From: AP-15 sp963796155 | GTDB taxonomy: Bacteria > Pseudomonadota > Alphaproteobacteria > ATCC43930 > CGMCC-115725 | Length of the DNA stretch: 64,000 bases | Assembly (NCBI GenBank): GCA_963796155.1 | Contig: CAWCKT010000010.1 | Coordinates: 1-64,000 of the forward strand | Direction: 5' to 3' | Shown here: positions 45,813 through 54,175 of the stretch, in pieces | Layout of the letters: every line of letters begins with the position of its first letter | Position numbering within the stretch: position 1 is the first letter of the stretch | Position numbers and translations under genes: made by a program | Notes under the pieces: generated by a model | The model's database searches: none | Told to the model about the DNA's origin: nothing | The model's input: only the letters and a program-made list of their open reading frames with translations

Positions 45813-46998
45813 GGGCGTGATCTGGACGGCTCGTCTGCTTCTGGATCGTGAGCCGACCGAGTCAGACGTCGCACAGCTCGTCGCAGGATGTTCGATCGAG
45901 ACCCTCCGCCGTGTCTTCACCGAAAGTGCCGAATACAAATCGTGGCTTGCGGCGGAGCGGGCAAACCGCATCCCACCCGCAACGGACATTGACCGTCGCG
46001 AAGGATTGAAATGGGCGTTCCGTTTACTTCTGGGCCGCGAACTCGATGATGCCACCGCTGACTTGATGAAGGATGGGGTCAGGACTGTCTGCGACATCAG
46101 AGATACGGTGATCTTCAGTAACGAATTTCGCCTGCGGGCGGATCCCGAGCTTGTTGATCTGATCTCCTATGCGGCCATCGACCGGTTCGCGCCATTTGCC
46201 ACCGAGCCGGCTGCGCTCGGAAGCTTTCGTGACTTCATCGGGACGACGACCCGCTGCAGCTTTTTGCCGCCCCAATACATGGCATTCTCCGGCACGGTCC
46301 AGCATCCACCCATGGCGCCCTACGCTCCTGTGTTGCACGGAGCGCCTGAGTGGGTTGCTGCGCTTCGCTCGGTAATAGAAGTCAAAGATCGCCTCGTTGT
46401 CCTTGAATTGGGGGCCGGGTGGGCGCCCTGGCTGGTCATTGCGGCCAAGGCCGCGGAAAAGAAGGGTGTTCACAATCTAGAATTGGTCGGAGTCGAAGGT
46501 TCTCTTGATCACGTCGGCTTCATGAAACAGCATTTTCGTGACAATGGCCTGGAGCCCGATGCCCATCGTTTGATCCACGGCGTTGTCGGCACCGCGGACG
46601 GCATCGCCCGGTTCCCAAAGCTGGCGGACCCGCACATCAACTACGGCGCCGAGGCGCGCTTCGACGATGGGAACGCCGAGAGTGACACAGAAGAAGTTAG
46701 GTGTCTGTCGCTCGAAACGCTGCTGACCTCACTGCCGATTGTTGATCTGATCCACTGCGACATACAAGGCGCAGAAGGTGTCGTCTTGGCCGCCGCGCGA
46801 GACACTCTCGGATCTCGCGTCCGGCGCATCGTGATTGGGACCCATTCGCGCCGGATCGAGGATGACCTTATGGATCTCTTCGGCGACCTCGGCTGGTGGC
46901 TTGAGCATGAGAGCGCGTGCCGGCGGGTACAACAGAGCTCAGGCAAGCTGACCCTATACGAAGATGGGACGCAAGTTTGGCGCAATCCCGCCCTGTAA
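45790..46998 (+). CDS. FkbM family methyltransferase with DUF4214-like repeats
   Basis: A 402-residue protein. Two N-terminal helical repeats, GVIWTARLLLDREPTESDVA and GLKWAFRLLLGRELDDATAD, resemble DUF4214. The C-terminal half is an FkbM methyltransferase: VVLELGAGWAPWLVIAAKAA, LVGVEGSLDHVGFMKQHF, and DLIHCDIQGAEGVVL, the characteristic aspartate block. FkbM enzymes O-methylate sugars and polyketides. It shares the DUF4214-plus-methyltransferase layout of the gene at 35219, but with a different catalytic family. It is translationally coupled to the methyltransferase upstream. Confidence 0.85.
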   Translation: MDAIDLREGVIWTARLLLDREPTESDVAQLVAGCSIETLRRVFTESAEYKSWLAAERANRIPPATDIDRREGLKWAFRLLLGRELDDATADLMKDGVRTVCDIRDTVIFSNEFRLRADPELVDLISYAAIDRFAPFATEPAALGSFRDFIGTTTRCSFLPPQYMAFSGTVQHPPMAPYAPVLHGAPEWVAALRSVIEVKDRLVVLELGAGWAPWLVIAAKAAEKKGVHNLELVGVEGSLDHVGFMKQHFRDNGLEPDAHRLIHGVVGTADGIARFPKLADPHINYGAEARFDDGNAESDTEEVRCLSLETLLTSLPIVDLIHCDIQGAEGVVLAAARDTLGSRVRRIVIGTHSRRIEDDLMDLFGDLGWWLEHESACRRVQQSSGKLTLYEDGTQVWRNPAL

Positions 46999-47154
46999 AG
47001 GTACGCCAATCTCTTGGCCGCTAAATGGCTTATCATACCGCTAACGCCAGCTCAGACTGCAAGTCGCTGGTCGCGCCGATCAGGACCCTCGAGCTCGTGG
47101 CCACCCTTGGCCTCGAAGGCCTTACTAGCTTGGTAGTTGAAGCTTTGTATTGAG

Positions 47155-47832
47155 CTAGATATGCGCATGGAAAACCATCCGATTCGGAAGCCAATGCCGG
47201 TTGACGACCTCCACCGAGGCAAACCCGACCTCCTTACACAAAGCGATCACGGCTGCTTCGTTCGGCCCAAAGAAATTTGATGGGTCATTGTTAAGAGTAG
47301 CTCCAGGGTAGAAAATCAACGCTGGACGATCAATTTCCAACGCATCGACGTGAGTTTCGATGATCGCCGTTCCGTTGCACACGGATCGCACTTTCGCAAG
47401 GTAGCCGAGCGGATCAGGCGCATGATAGAGCACGCCTAGAAAGAGCACATAATCGAAGCGTCCAATGTTAGCAGGGTCCAATTCCTCGACGCGAACCGTG
47501 ACATCATGGACATTTGAAGAGAGCGCCTGGCGGGCTAGCTCAAAGCCCCCTTTGTTAAAAACAGTCTCTTTCTGCGTCCAACAATAAGAATCGGCGGCCA
47601 CGACCGTTGCAGCTCCTCGCCGTTCACAGGCGAATGAAAAGAAGCCATCCCACGCGCCAATATCGATCACTGATTTTCCGGTCAAATCCGTTGGAATCCC
47701 CAGGGCGTTTAGTTTCAGTTCAGAGTCGTCTACGCCGGGAGTTACGATCCCATTTCCCAGGTCTATTCGGTGGAACCAGGGGCGAGCTTCAACTGACTTA
47801 ATAATTTCTTGTCTCGTAAGCGTAGATGGCAT
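47155..47832 (-). CDS. class I SAM-dependent methyltransferase
   Basis: A 225-residue methyltransferase related to the CmoB/DUF1698 group. PWFHRIDLGNGIVTPG opens, SVIDIGAWDGFFSFACERRG is motif I, FDYVLFLGVLYHAPDPLGYL is motif II/III, and GPNEAAVIALCKEVGF lies near the end. Small standalone forms like this are common in polysaccharide loci. The frame is open to 47946, but the upstream part looks non-coding, so ATG 47832 is used. Composition is lower in GC than the core genes. Confidence 0.82.
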   Translation of the reverse strand: MPSTLTRQEIIKSVEARPWFHRIDLGNGIVTPGVDDSELKLNALGIPTDLTGKSVIDIGAWDGFFSFACERRGAATVVAADSYCWTQKETVFNKGGFELARQALSSNVHDVTVRVEELDPANIGRFDYVLFLGVLYHAPDPLGYLAKVRSVCNGTAIIETHVDALEIDRPALIFYPGATLNNDPSNFFGPNEAAVIALCKEVGFASVEVVNRHWLPNRMVFHAHI

Positions 47833-47964
47833 TTTCGGGAAACCCCTCTCGTTTATGCCGTGCCTCCGTCGCACCCTCTGTCCCGTAAGGTTCGGCTCGT
47901 GCTGGGCGCCAGGATGAGGAGGCCTTTGCGAAACACGGTCGCTCACAATTAACCGCGCTGCGTT

Positions 47965-49041
47965 TTATTTAGCAAAAAGTTGCTTTAGGTCGACCGGGTA
48001 TGCAACCAAGCCGTCTGGCGCCAAGCTCGCGCGCGACGTGGACGTGCCCGGTGAGTAGATGTGGTCAATAATGACGAGCCTGCCGTCCGGGCCGGTGGCA
48101 AAACGCGCGTAGTCCTGAGGGTTTGACGGTAGACGGTTGGATGCTGCCATATGGCGAGCAAAGATGTCTACGCCCAATGGCGCGTCTGCTTCCGTAATAA
48201 TAAGTCTATAGCAGTCGGGCTCGTCGATGTTGGGGCTGACGCAACTTCCTCGCGTAGCTCCCGCCGTCGCAAAGATCCGGCCGTCTCTCTCCATTGCTGA
48301 AAACATATCGGCCCCGGACCACACCTCCTGATTGGCGCTGGGGTCAAAGGAGGGAGTGGACTGGTTAGCGCCGACAGGCCAAAAACGACGTAATGGCCCT
48401 CGTTCCTGCTTCAGTTCCGCGCCGCGCGTCGCCAAAGATACCCACTTGTTATCCTTCATATGTATCGCTGTCCAATAAAGATAAAGATTACCCTGATAGA
48501 CCAGAAGCTTAGGATCAGAGGCACTGTATTGGTCACTTAGTTGATCCGGATGATTGCCTGCTATGACAACGCTGGTACGAACTGGATCAATTGTACTTTT
48601 GTCATCCTTTAGAGGCCCCATGCAAGTGGACGCACCGGGAATGCCGTCGCCAGCGCATTCGAACGCAATCCAATATTCCCCATTGAACCACACGACATAA
48701 GGATCGTAGGCTGTTGTAATTCGCGCCGCCCCCGCTTCAATCGATAGCGGCGGCGTAAGTATTGGATGCAGCAGAGTGAACGCATGCGCCTCCCAGTCAA
48801 GGCGATCTAAGACAATCTCCCATCGTGAGCTGCTACAGTCATTTATAGAGCTAGCTGCTATCGGCTGCCGACCTAAAAACAGATCGCGTTCGCCAGGGAT
48901 TTGTGCAAAAGACGCGGTATTGCATCCGGTTCCCGATAACCGGACGTAGTTTAGCTTATCGAAAGAGCCCTCTTGTGCCAATACAGGAGTTGCAATGATT
49001 GTATTATAAAGAAAAATGAGCGCATAGAAAAATAAGTCCAT
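47965..49041 (-). CDS. secreted glycosyl hydrolase-like beta-propeller protein
   Basis: A 358-residue exported protein: signal peptide MDLFFYALIFLYNTIIATPV followed by LAQEG. Repeated strands with AYDPYVVWFNGEYWIAFECA, SASDPKLLVYQGNLYLYWTA and DMFSAMERDGRIFATAGATR resemble the five-bladed propellers of GH43/GH32-type proteins. Catalytic acids cannot be placed with confidence. It may bind or trim surface polysaccharide. GC is lower than in neighbouring genes. A related broken gene sits directly upstream. Confidence 0.65.
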   Translation of the reverse strand: MDLFFYALIFLYNTIIATPVLAQEGSFDKLNYVRLSGTGCNTASFAQIPGERDLFLGRQPIAASSINDCSSSRWEIVLDRLDWEAHAFTLLHPILTPPLSIEAGAARITTAYDPYVVWFNGEYWIAFECAGDGIPGASTCMGPLKDDKSTIDPVRTSVVIAGNHPDQLSDQYSASDPKLLVYQGNLYLYWTAIHMKDNKWVSLATRGAELKQERGPLRRFWPVGANQSTPSFDPSANQEVWSGADMFSAMERDGRIFATAGATRGSCVSPNIDEPDCYRLIITEADAPLGVDIFARHMAASNRLPSNPQDYARFATGPDGRLVIIDHIYSPGTSTSRASLAPDGLVAYPVDLKQLFAK

Positions 49042-49209
49042 CGACTTCTTGGTCCCGAGTAAGTAATCCGCCGCGGGAGTCATGTTCGCCGGCGAAGAAC
49101 GCGCCGAGGCTCGCCCGCGACAGCCGCATCCTGAGCGGGCGGCGATTGCCGGCGCCAAAAAGGCGCGGATGCCGGCCGACCCGCGCCCTTGCTGGCGTGC
49201 CCCGCGGGC

Positions 49210-49670
49210 GAGGCATTGAAATACGAGATGCCAAGTCGCCGTGGAGGCATCGAAAAACGCGGTGCCATCAAGTGTGGCGCATTCCCAGGGGGTGCCCGGC
49301 GTCGGACCGACGAGCACCTGCGATCCCTCCAGGTCGCGCCCTGATCAGTGGAGGTATGCAGAACCAAGCGCGTATAATCGGTCTTGCAATAATCTGGCTT
49401 TTGGGCGTTTGCGTCTTCAGATTTTGACGAGATCGCCTCGCGCGAAAAGCTATACCAGACGCTACCGACGGGGACGATATACGCTTGAGAATTGTAAAGA
49501 ACATTGCCGTGGGAAGGGTTGTCGTCCGATGGCGACCGCCACATCCGCATGAACTCGAATTTCGCCCGCCCATTCCAGAAGTCGTCCAATGACGACCCAG
49601 CGGCTGCCGGAGTTCCGTCCCCGGCTAGCAGCAGAAGGGCGCCGACGAGGTAGGCGATTGGCGTCCGCAT
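49210..49670 (-). pseudogene. truncated secreted propeller-like protein
   Basis: A second exported gene begins at ATG 49670 with signal peptide MRTPIAYLVGALLLLAGDGT and continues SSLDDFWNGRAKFEFMRMWR and VLHTSTDQGATWRD. The frame breaks near 49330; the neighbouring frame continues VLVGPTPGTPWECATLDGTA and STATWHLVFQCLARG, typical of glycosyl hydrolase-like propellers. After about 49210 similarity ends and the downstream intact propeller gene begins. It looks like the 5' part of a partly deleted paralogue. Confidence 0.6.
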
Positions 49671-49734
49671 GATCAGCAGAGAATGTATCATAAACACATG
49701 CATCCCACAGCATCGAAGCGAGTTGCGCTTGTTC

Positions 49735-50330
49735 CGCAGGTTTCGACCATAGGGAAGTCGGCGCCCTGAGTTTCCGACGAGACCGTCCAGCATGCCGGCG
49801 TTCTCTTTGGCTGGCGAGGCGGGACGATCCACGACGGGCTCTACGAGAGCCGTTGGGCGCCCGGTCCTGCAGGCCGGTGGCAGGTGACGCGCACGGTCGG
49901 GGCGGTAACCGGGGCGCTCCTGGCGACCCGACGCGAGCGGTTTTTGGCCCATGGCGGGTTCGACGAAACCGGGTTGCCGGTGAGTTACAGCGACTACGAC
50001 TATGCGTTGAAGCTGCGATCCTCCGGGGCCAAGGTACTATGGACACCCGAAATTACGGCGTATCACCATGAGTCGAAGAGCCGCGGCCTCGATCATCTCG
50101 ATCCGGAACGGCGCGCCCGCAACGCCGCTGAGCGCTCCGTGATGGAGGCGCGCTGGGGGGCGGCAATGGCGATTGATCCGAGCGTCAACCCCGTTTGGTA
50201 TTTGGCGACGCTTCCCTTTCGCCTCCTGTCGGCGCCGTCCCAAGCCCGGCTTTGGGCTCATACTAGACGGTGCGCCGCCCGGAACCCATGGTCGCCGGAA
50301 ACGGGGGGCGATCAATCTTCTCGCGATTGA
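49735..50330 (+). pseudogene. glycosyltransferase family 2 fragment
   Basis: The 3' half of a GT2 gene. VQHAGVLFGWRGGTIHDGLY, VTRTVGAVTGALLATRRERF, GGFDETGLPVSYSDYDYALK and VLWTPEITAYHHESKSRG match the second half of rhamnosyl-type GT2 enzymes; the nucleotide-binding first half (DxD region) is missing. A stop or frame break lies just before VQHAG near 49765. The open part ends at TGA 50330. It may be a relic of an older capsule gene set. Confidence 0.7.
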
Positions 50331-50447
50331 TGAAGCCGCCGATTGACATCCTACCCAAAATAAAACTCAAGCGGCTGCCGCTGGGATCCGCTGCCGATAC
50401 GGCGACGAGCGATAGCTAACGAGCTTTCAACCGCAACGGAGGTTGTT

Positions 50448-51005
50448 ATGCAAGTGACGGAGACCGATATTGTTGACATCAAGCTCTTCAAGCCTGTTCG
50501 TCACGTCGATCCCCGTGGGTTCTTTTCTGAGGTTTTCAAAGAAAGCGTATTGCAGCAAAACGGGATTGACGTCCGTTTTATACAAGACAACCATTCTTTG
50601 TCGGCAACCAAGGGGGTGGTTCGCGGACTCCACTTCCAGATCCCGCCGTTTGCCCAAGCCAAGTTGCTGCGCGTGACGGCGGGTTCGATCTTCGATGTCG
50701 CGGTCGATATCCGCTGGGGCTCGCCGAGCTTCGGCCGCCATGTTGCGGCGGTGCTGAGCGCTGCCGAGTGGAACCAGATCTTTATACCGGAGGGGTTCGC
50801 CCACGGCTATTGCACGCTCGAGCCCGATACGGAGGTGGTCTACAAGGTGAGCGCCTATTACTCGCCCGAGCACGATCGCGGCCTCCTATGGAGCGATCCC
50901 GCTCTCGGCATCGCCTGGCCGGTAACGGCTGACGAAGCGCTCGTGTCCGACAAGGATCGAAAACACCCGGAGCTTTCTGGGCTGCCGCGTTTTTTTCGGG
51001 TGTGA
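50448..51005 (+). CDS. rfbC: dTDP-4-dehydrorhamnose 3,5-epimerase
   Basis: A 185-residue RmlC-type cupin. DPRGFFSEVFKESV, IQDNHSLSATKGVVRGLHFQ (catalytic H62) and IFIPEGFAHGYCTLEPDTEV cover the conserved barrel, and the length is typical. It epimerises dTDP-4-keto-6-deoxyglucose at C3 and C5 on the way to dTDP-L-rhamnose. rfbA follows 40 bases later; rfbB and rfbD are not in the window. ACGGAGG before ATG 50448 is a fair ribosome site. Confidence 0.93.
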   Translation: MQVTETDIVDIKLFKPVRHVDPRGFFSEVFKESVLQQNGIDVRFIQDNHSLSATKGVVRGLHFQIPPFAQAKLLRVTAGSIFDVAVDIRWGSPSFGRHVAAVLSAAEWNQIFIPEGFAHGYCTLEPDTEVVYKVSAYYSPEHDRGLLWSDPALGIAWPVTADEALVSDKDRKHPELSGLPRFFRV

Positions 51006-51045
51006 CGGCCCGAGGCGTGGCGGGTAATCCCCGGGAATAGAAGCA

Positions 51046-51915
51046 ATGAAAGGCATCATTCTCGCCGGCGGCTCCGGCACCCGGCTCTATCCGGTCACCT
51101 TGGCGGTCAGCAAGCAGCTTCTGCCGGTCTACGACAAGCCGATGATCTACTACCCGCTGTCGACCCTGATGCTGGCGGGCATTCGCGACATCCTCGTCAT
51201 CACCACGCCGGCCGATCGTCCTCGGTTCGAGGGTCTGCTCATGGATGGGAGCCAGTGGGGCTTGTCGCTCGCCTACGCCGAACAGCCGCGGCCCGACGGG
51301 CTCGCTCAGGCTTTTCTGATCGGCCGGGATTTCATCGGCGACGACCATGTCGCGCTGGTGCTCGGCGACAACATCTTTTACGGCGAAGGCTTGTCGACGA
51401 TCTTGCAGAAGGCGGCGCGCCCGCGCCCCGGTGCCACAGTCTTCGGGTACCAGGTCCGCAGCCCCGAAGCCTACGGCGTGGTCGAGTTCGACGCCTCCGG
51501 CAAGGCGGTCTCGATCGAGGAGAAGCCGCCGCAGGCGCGCTCGCATTGGGCGGTGACGGGGCTCTATTTTTACGATCGCGAGGTTGCCGATATCGCCGCC
51601 ACGCTCAAACCCTCGGCGCGCGGCGAGCTCGAGATCACCGATCTCAACAATATTTATCTCGAGCGCGGGGTGCTGACGGTCGAGAGGCTCGGGCGCGGCT
51701 GCGCCTGGTTCGATACCGGCACCCATGAATCGCTGCTCGAGGCGGCCGAGTTCGTGCGCACCATCGAGATGCGCCAGGGCCTCAAAATCGCTTGCGTCGA
51801 AGAGGTCGCCTATCACATGGGGTATATCGACCGCGCGCGTCTCCTCGCCCTCGCCGAGAATTTGGGCAAAGGCGAGTATGCCCGATACCTCGAAAGGCTG
51901 CCGGGATATGAATAG
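51046..51915 (+). CDS. rfbA: glucose-1-phosphate thymidylyltransferase
   Basis: A 289-residue RmlA enzyme. KGIILAGGSGTRLYPVT is the nucleotide-binding start, SKQLLPVYDKPMIYYPLSTL follows, and LGDNIFYGEGL and WFDTGTHESLLEAAEFV are diagnostic. It makes dTDP-glucose from dTTP and glucose-1-phosphate, the first step to dTDP-L-rhamnose. Probably in one operon with rfbC. Confidence 0.94.
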   Translation: MKGIILAGGSGTRLYPVTLAVSKQLLPVYDKPMIYYPLSTLMLAGIRDILVITTPADRPRFEGLLMDGSQWGLSLAYAEQPRPDGLAQAFLIGRDFIGDDHVALVLGDNIFYGEGLSTILQKAARPRPGATVFGYQVRSPEAYGVVEFDASGKAVSIEEKPPQARSHWAVTGLYFYDREVADIAATLKPSARGELEITDLNNIYLERGVLTVERLGRGCAWFDTGTHESLLEAAEFVRTIEMRQGLKIACVEEVAYHMGYIDRARLLALAENLGKGEYARYLERLPGYE

Positions 51916-51930
51916 CGATCATCGCGAATT

Positions 51931-52821
51931 TCACTCCGGCACGCCCTCGACGCGGAATATTTCTTCGAGCTGAGGGCTCATCGGCAGGTCGAGAGTCTCG
52001 CCGGTCGGCAGGCGCTGCTGAAACCATTTGTTGTAAAGGTCCACCAGCTCGCGACTCTGCGCGAGCCGGCTGAAGGTGCGGTCGACGACGGCGGCAAAGT
52101 CGGGGTCGTCCTTGCGGTACATCAGTCCATAGGGGTCATAGGAGAGATAGTCGCCGACGACATGATACTGGTCGCCGGACTTGGTCGTCGCCACCAGGCC
52201 GTAGAGCAGCACGTCGTCGGTGGCAAAGGCGTCCGCCTTGCCTTCCTTCAGCATCGCGAAAGATTCGGCGTGATCTGTACCGATCAACAGTTTGATGCCG
52301 AGATGCTGCTTCTCTGAGATCGCCCGCACCGCAGCCTCGTTGGTGGTGCCCGCAGTCACGACGACCGTTTTGCCGCGCAGATCGCGATAGGAGCTGATGG
52401 CCGAGGAGCGCGGCACCAAGATCTTGGTGCCGGCGACGAAGAAGATCGGCGAGAAGGCAACCTCCTTCTTGCGCTCAAAATTGGCCGTCGTCGAGCCGCA
52501 TTCGAGATCGATCTCGCCGATGCGAACGGCGGGGATGCGCGTCGCCGCGGTTACCGGTTTGTATTTGACCCCGATCTCGACCCCTTCGAACTCCTTCGAG
52601 ATGTCGTCGACCACCGCGTTGCACAGATCGATCGAATAGCCGATCGGGTCACCAGCCTTGTTCGCATAGGAGAACGGGATCGAGCTCTCGCGATACCCGA
52701 GGGTCACTGTTTTGCTGTCTTTGATCTTCTTGAGGGTCCCGGTCAGCTCCTGGGCATCTGCGCCGGCAATCATCAACAGCGGCGCGATCAGCGCCGCCGC
52801 GAGCAGCAGGAAGCGCGGCAT
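51931..52821 (-). CDS. periplasmic amino acid-binding protein (solute-binding family 3)
   Basis: A 296-residue exported binding protein: signal peptide MPRFLLLAAALIAPLLMIAG with cleavage near ADAQE, then TVTLGYRESSIPFSYANKAG, IGYSIDLCNAVVDDI, RIGEIDLECGSTTANFERKK and GKADAFATDDVLLYGL. It is closest to GltI-type glutamate/aspartate binding proteins. Its ATG shares one base with the stop of the symporter gene, so it is the second gene of that operon. No ABC permease or ATPase genes accompany it, unlike gltIJKL. Confidence 0.88.
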   Translation of the reverse strand: MPRFLLLAAALIAPLLMIAGADAQELTGTLKKIKDSKTVTLGYRESSIPFSYANKAGDPIGYSIDLCNAVVDDISKEFEGVEIGVKYKPVTAATRIPAVRIGEIDLECGSTTANFERKKEVAFSPIFFVAGTKILVPRSSAISSYRDLRGKTVVVTAGTTNEAAVRAISEKQHLGIKLLIGTDHAESFAMLKEGKADAFATDDVLLYGLVATTKSGDQYHVVGDYLSYDPYGLMYRKDDPDFAAVVDRTFSRLAQSRELVDLYNKWFQQRLPTGETLDLPMSPQLEEIFRVEGVPE

Positions 52822-54083
52822 CAGGCCGCCTGCGCCTCGGCTGGGATGCCGATCGTCTCCGCCGTCTCGCCCTCCCACCGGCCGATAACCGCCGTTGCCA
52901 GGCTGTTGCCGATCACGTTGGTCGCGGTGCGGCCCATATCGAGGAACTGGTCGATGCCGATGATCAACAGCAGCCCCGCTTCGGGCAGGTTGAAGGTCAC
53001 CAAGGTCGCCGCGATCACGACCAGCGAGGCGCGCGGCACGCCGGCCATACCCTTGCTGGTCAGCATCAGCACCAGCAGCATCGTGACCTGCTGGGGGATC
53101 GACAACGGGATGTTGTAGGCCTGTGAGATGAAGATCGTTGCGAAGGTGCAGTACATCATCGAGCCGTCGAGGTTGAACGAGTAACCCATCGGCAAGACGA
53201 AACTGATGATCTTCTTGCTGACCGGCAGCTTTTCCAGCTGCGCCATCGTCACCGGGTAGGCAGCCTCGCTGCTCGCCGTGCTGAAGCCCAACAGGAACGG
53301 CTCGCGGATCAGCGAGATCAGCCGGAACACGTTGCTGCCGAGGAAGACGAGCCCCGCGCCGATCAACACCAGCCACAACACGCCGAGGCTAAAGTAAAAC
53401 TCGACCAGATACTTGCCGTAGGTCACCAGTATCCCGACCCCCTGCGTCGTAACCGTCGCCGCCATTGCGGCGAAGACCGCGATCGGGGCCAGCGCCATGA
53501 TGTAACCGGTGATCGTCAGGATGATGTGCGAGGTCTCGTCGATGATTTTTATGACGCCGGCGGCCCGCTCGCCGAGCGCCGCCGCAGCGACGCCGAAGAA
53601 CAGGGCAAACACCACGATCTGCAGGATCTCGTTGTTGGCCATCGCCTCGACGGCGCTCCTCGGCACGAGGTGGGTGACGAAATCCTTCAGCGACAGCGAT
53701 GCCGCGTTCAAATTGGTCGCGGCGCTGACATCGGGGAGCGGCAGGTTGAGATTATCGCCGGGCCGTAGGATGTTGACCATGAGGAGGCCGAGGAGCAGCG
53801 AGACCAGCGAGGCGCTGACGAACCACAACATCGCCTTGCCGCCGATCCTGCCGACCGCCTTGGTATCGCCCATATGGGCGACCCCGACCACCAGGGTTGT
53901 GAAGACGAGCGGCGCGATGATCATCTTGATCAGCCGCAGAAAGATATCCGTGAACAGCGAGATATAGCCGGCGATCGTCTTGGCCGTCTGCGGATCGGGC
54001 CACAACTTGTTGCAGGCATAGCCGACGGCGATGCCGAGCAGCATGCCGATAAAGATGATCATCGTCAGTCGTTGCGAACGCAT
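52821..54083 (-). CDS. dicarboxylate/amino acid:cation symporter (DAACS family)
   Basis: A 420-residue symporter of the DctA/GltP family. LRLIKMIIAPLVFTTLVVGV, the serine-rich FSTASSEAAYPVTMAQLEKL hairpin, PMGYSFNLDGSMMYCTFATI (with NLDG) and the final GIDQFLDMGRTATNVIGNSL are all diagnostic. It imports dicarboxylates or acidic amino acids with Na+ or H+. The stop overlaps the start of the binding-protein gene. The NMDGT motif is NLDGS here, a conservative change that could alter substrate. Confidence 0.92.
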   Translation of the reverse strand: MRSQRLTMIIFIGMLLGIAVGYACNKLWPDPQTAKTIAGYISLFTDIFLRLIKMIIAPLVFTTLVVGVAHMGDTKAVGRIGGKAMLWFVSASLVSLLLGLLMVNILRPGDNLNLPLPDVSAATNLNAASLSLKDFVTHLVPRSAVEAMANNEILQIVVFALFFGVAAAALGERAAGVIKIIDETSHIILTITGYIMALAPIAVFAAMAATVTTQGVGILVTYGKYLVEFYFSLGVLWLVLIGAGLVFLGSNVFRLISLIREPFLLGFSTASSEAAYPVTMAQLEKLPVSKKIISFVLPMGYSFNLDGSMMYCTFATIFISQAYNIPLSIPQQVTMLLVLMLTSKGMAGVPRASLVVIAATLVTFNLPEAGLLLIIGIDQFLDMGRTATNVIGNSLATAVIGRWEGETAETIGIPAEAQAA

Positions 54084-54175
54084 GGCTCTTCCCCCTTCGG
54101 CGACCGCCCACAGGATGCGTCAATGCACCGCGTAAGAAAACCGTCACGTTCGACGCATACCCTTCGGGCGCGGCG

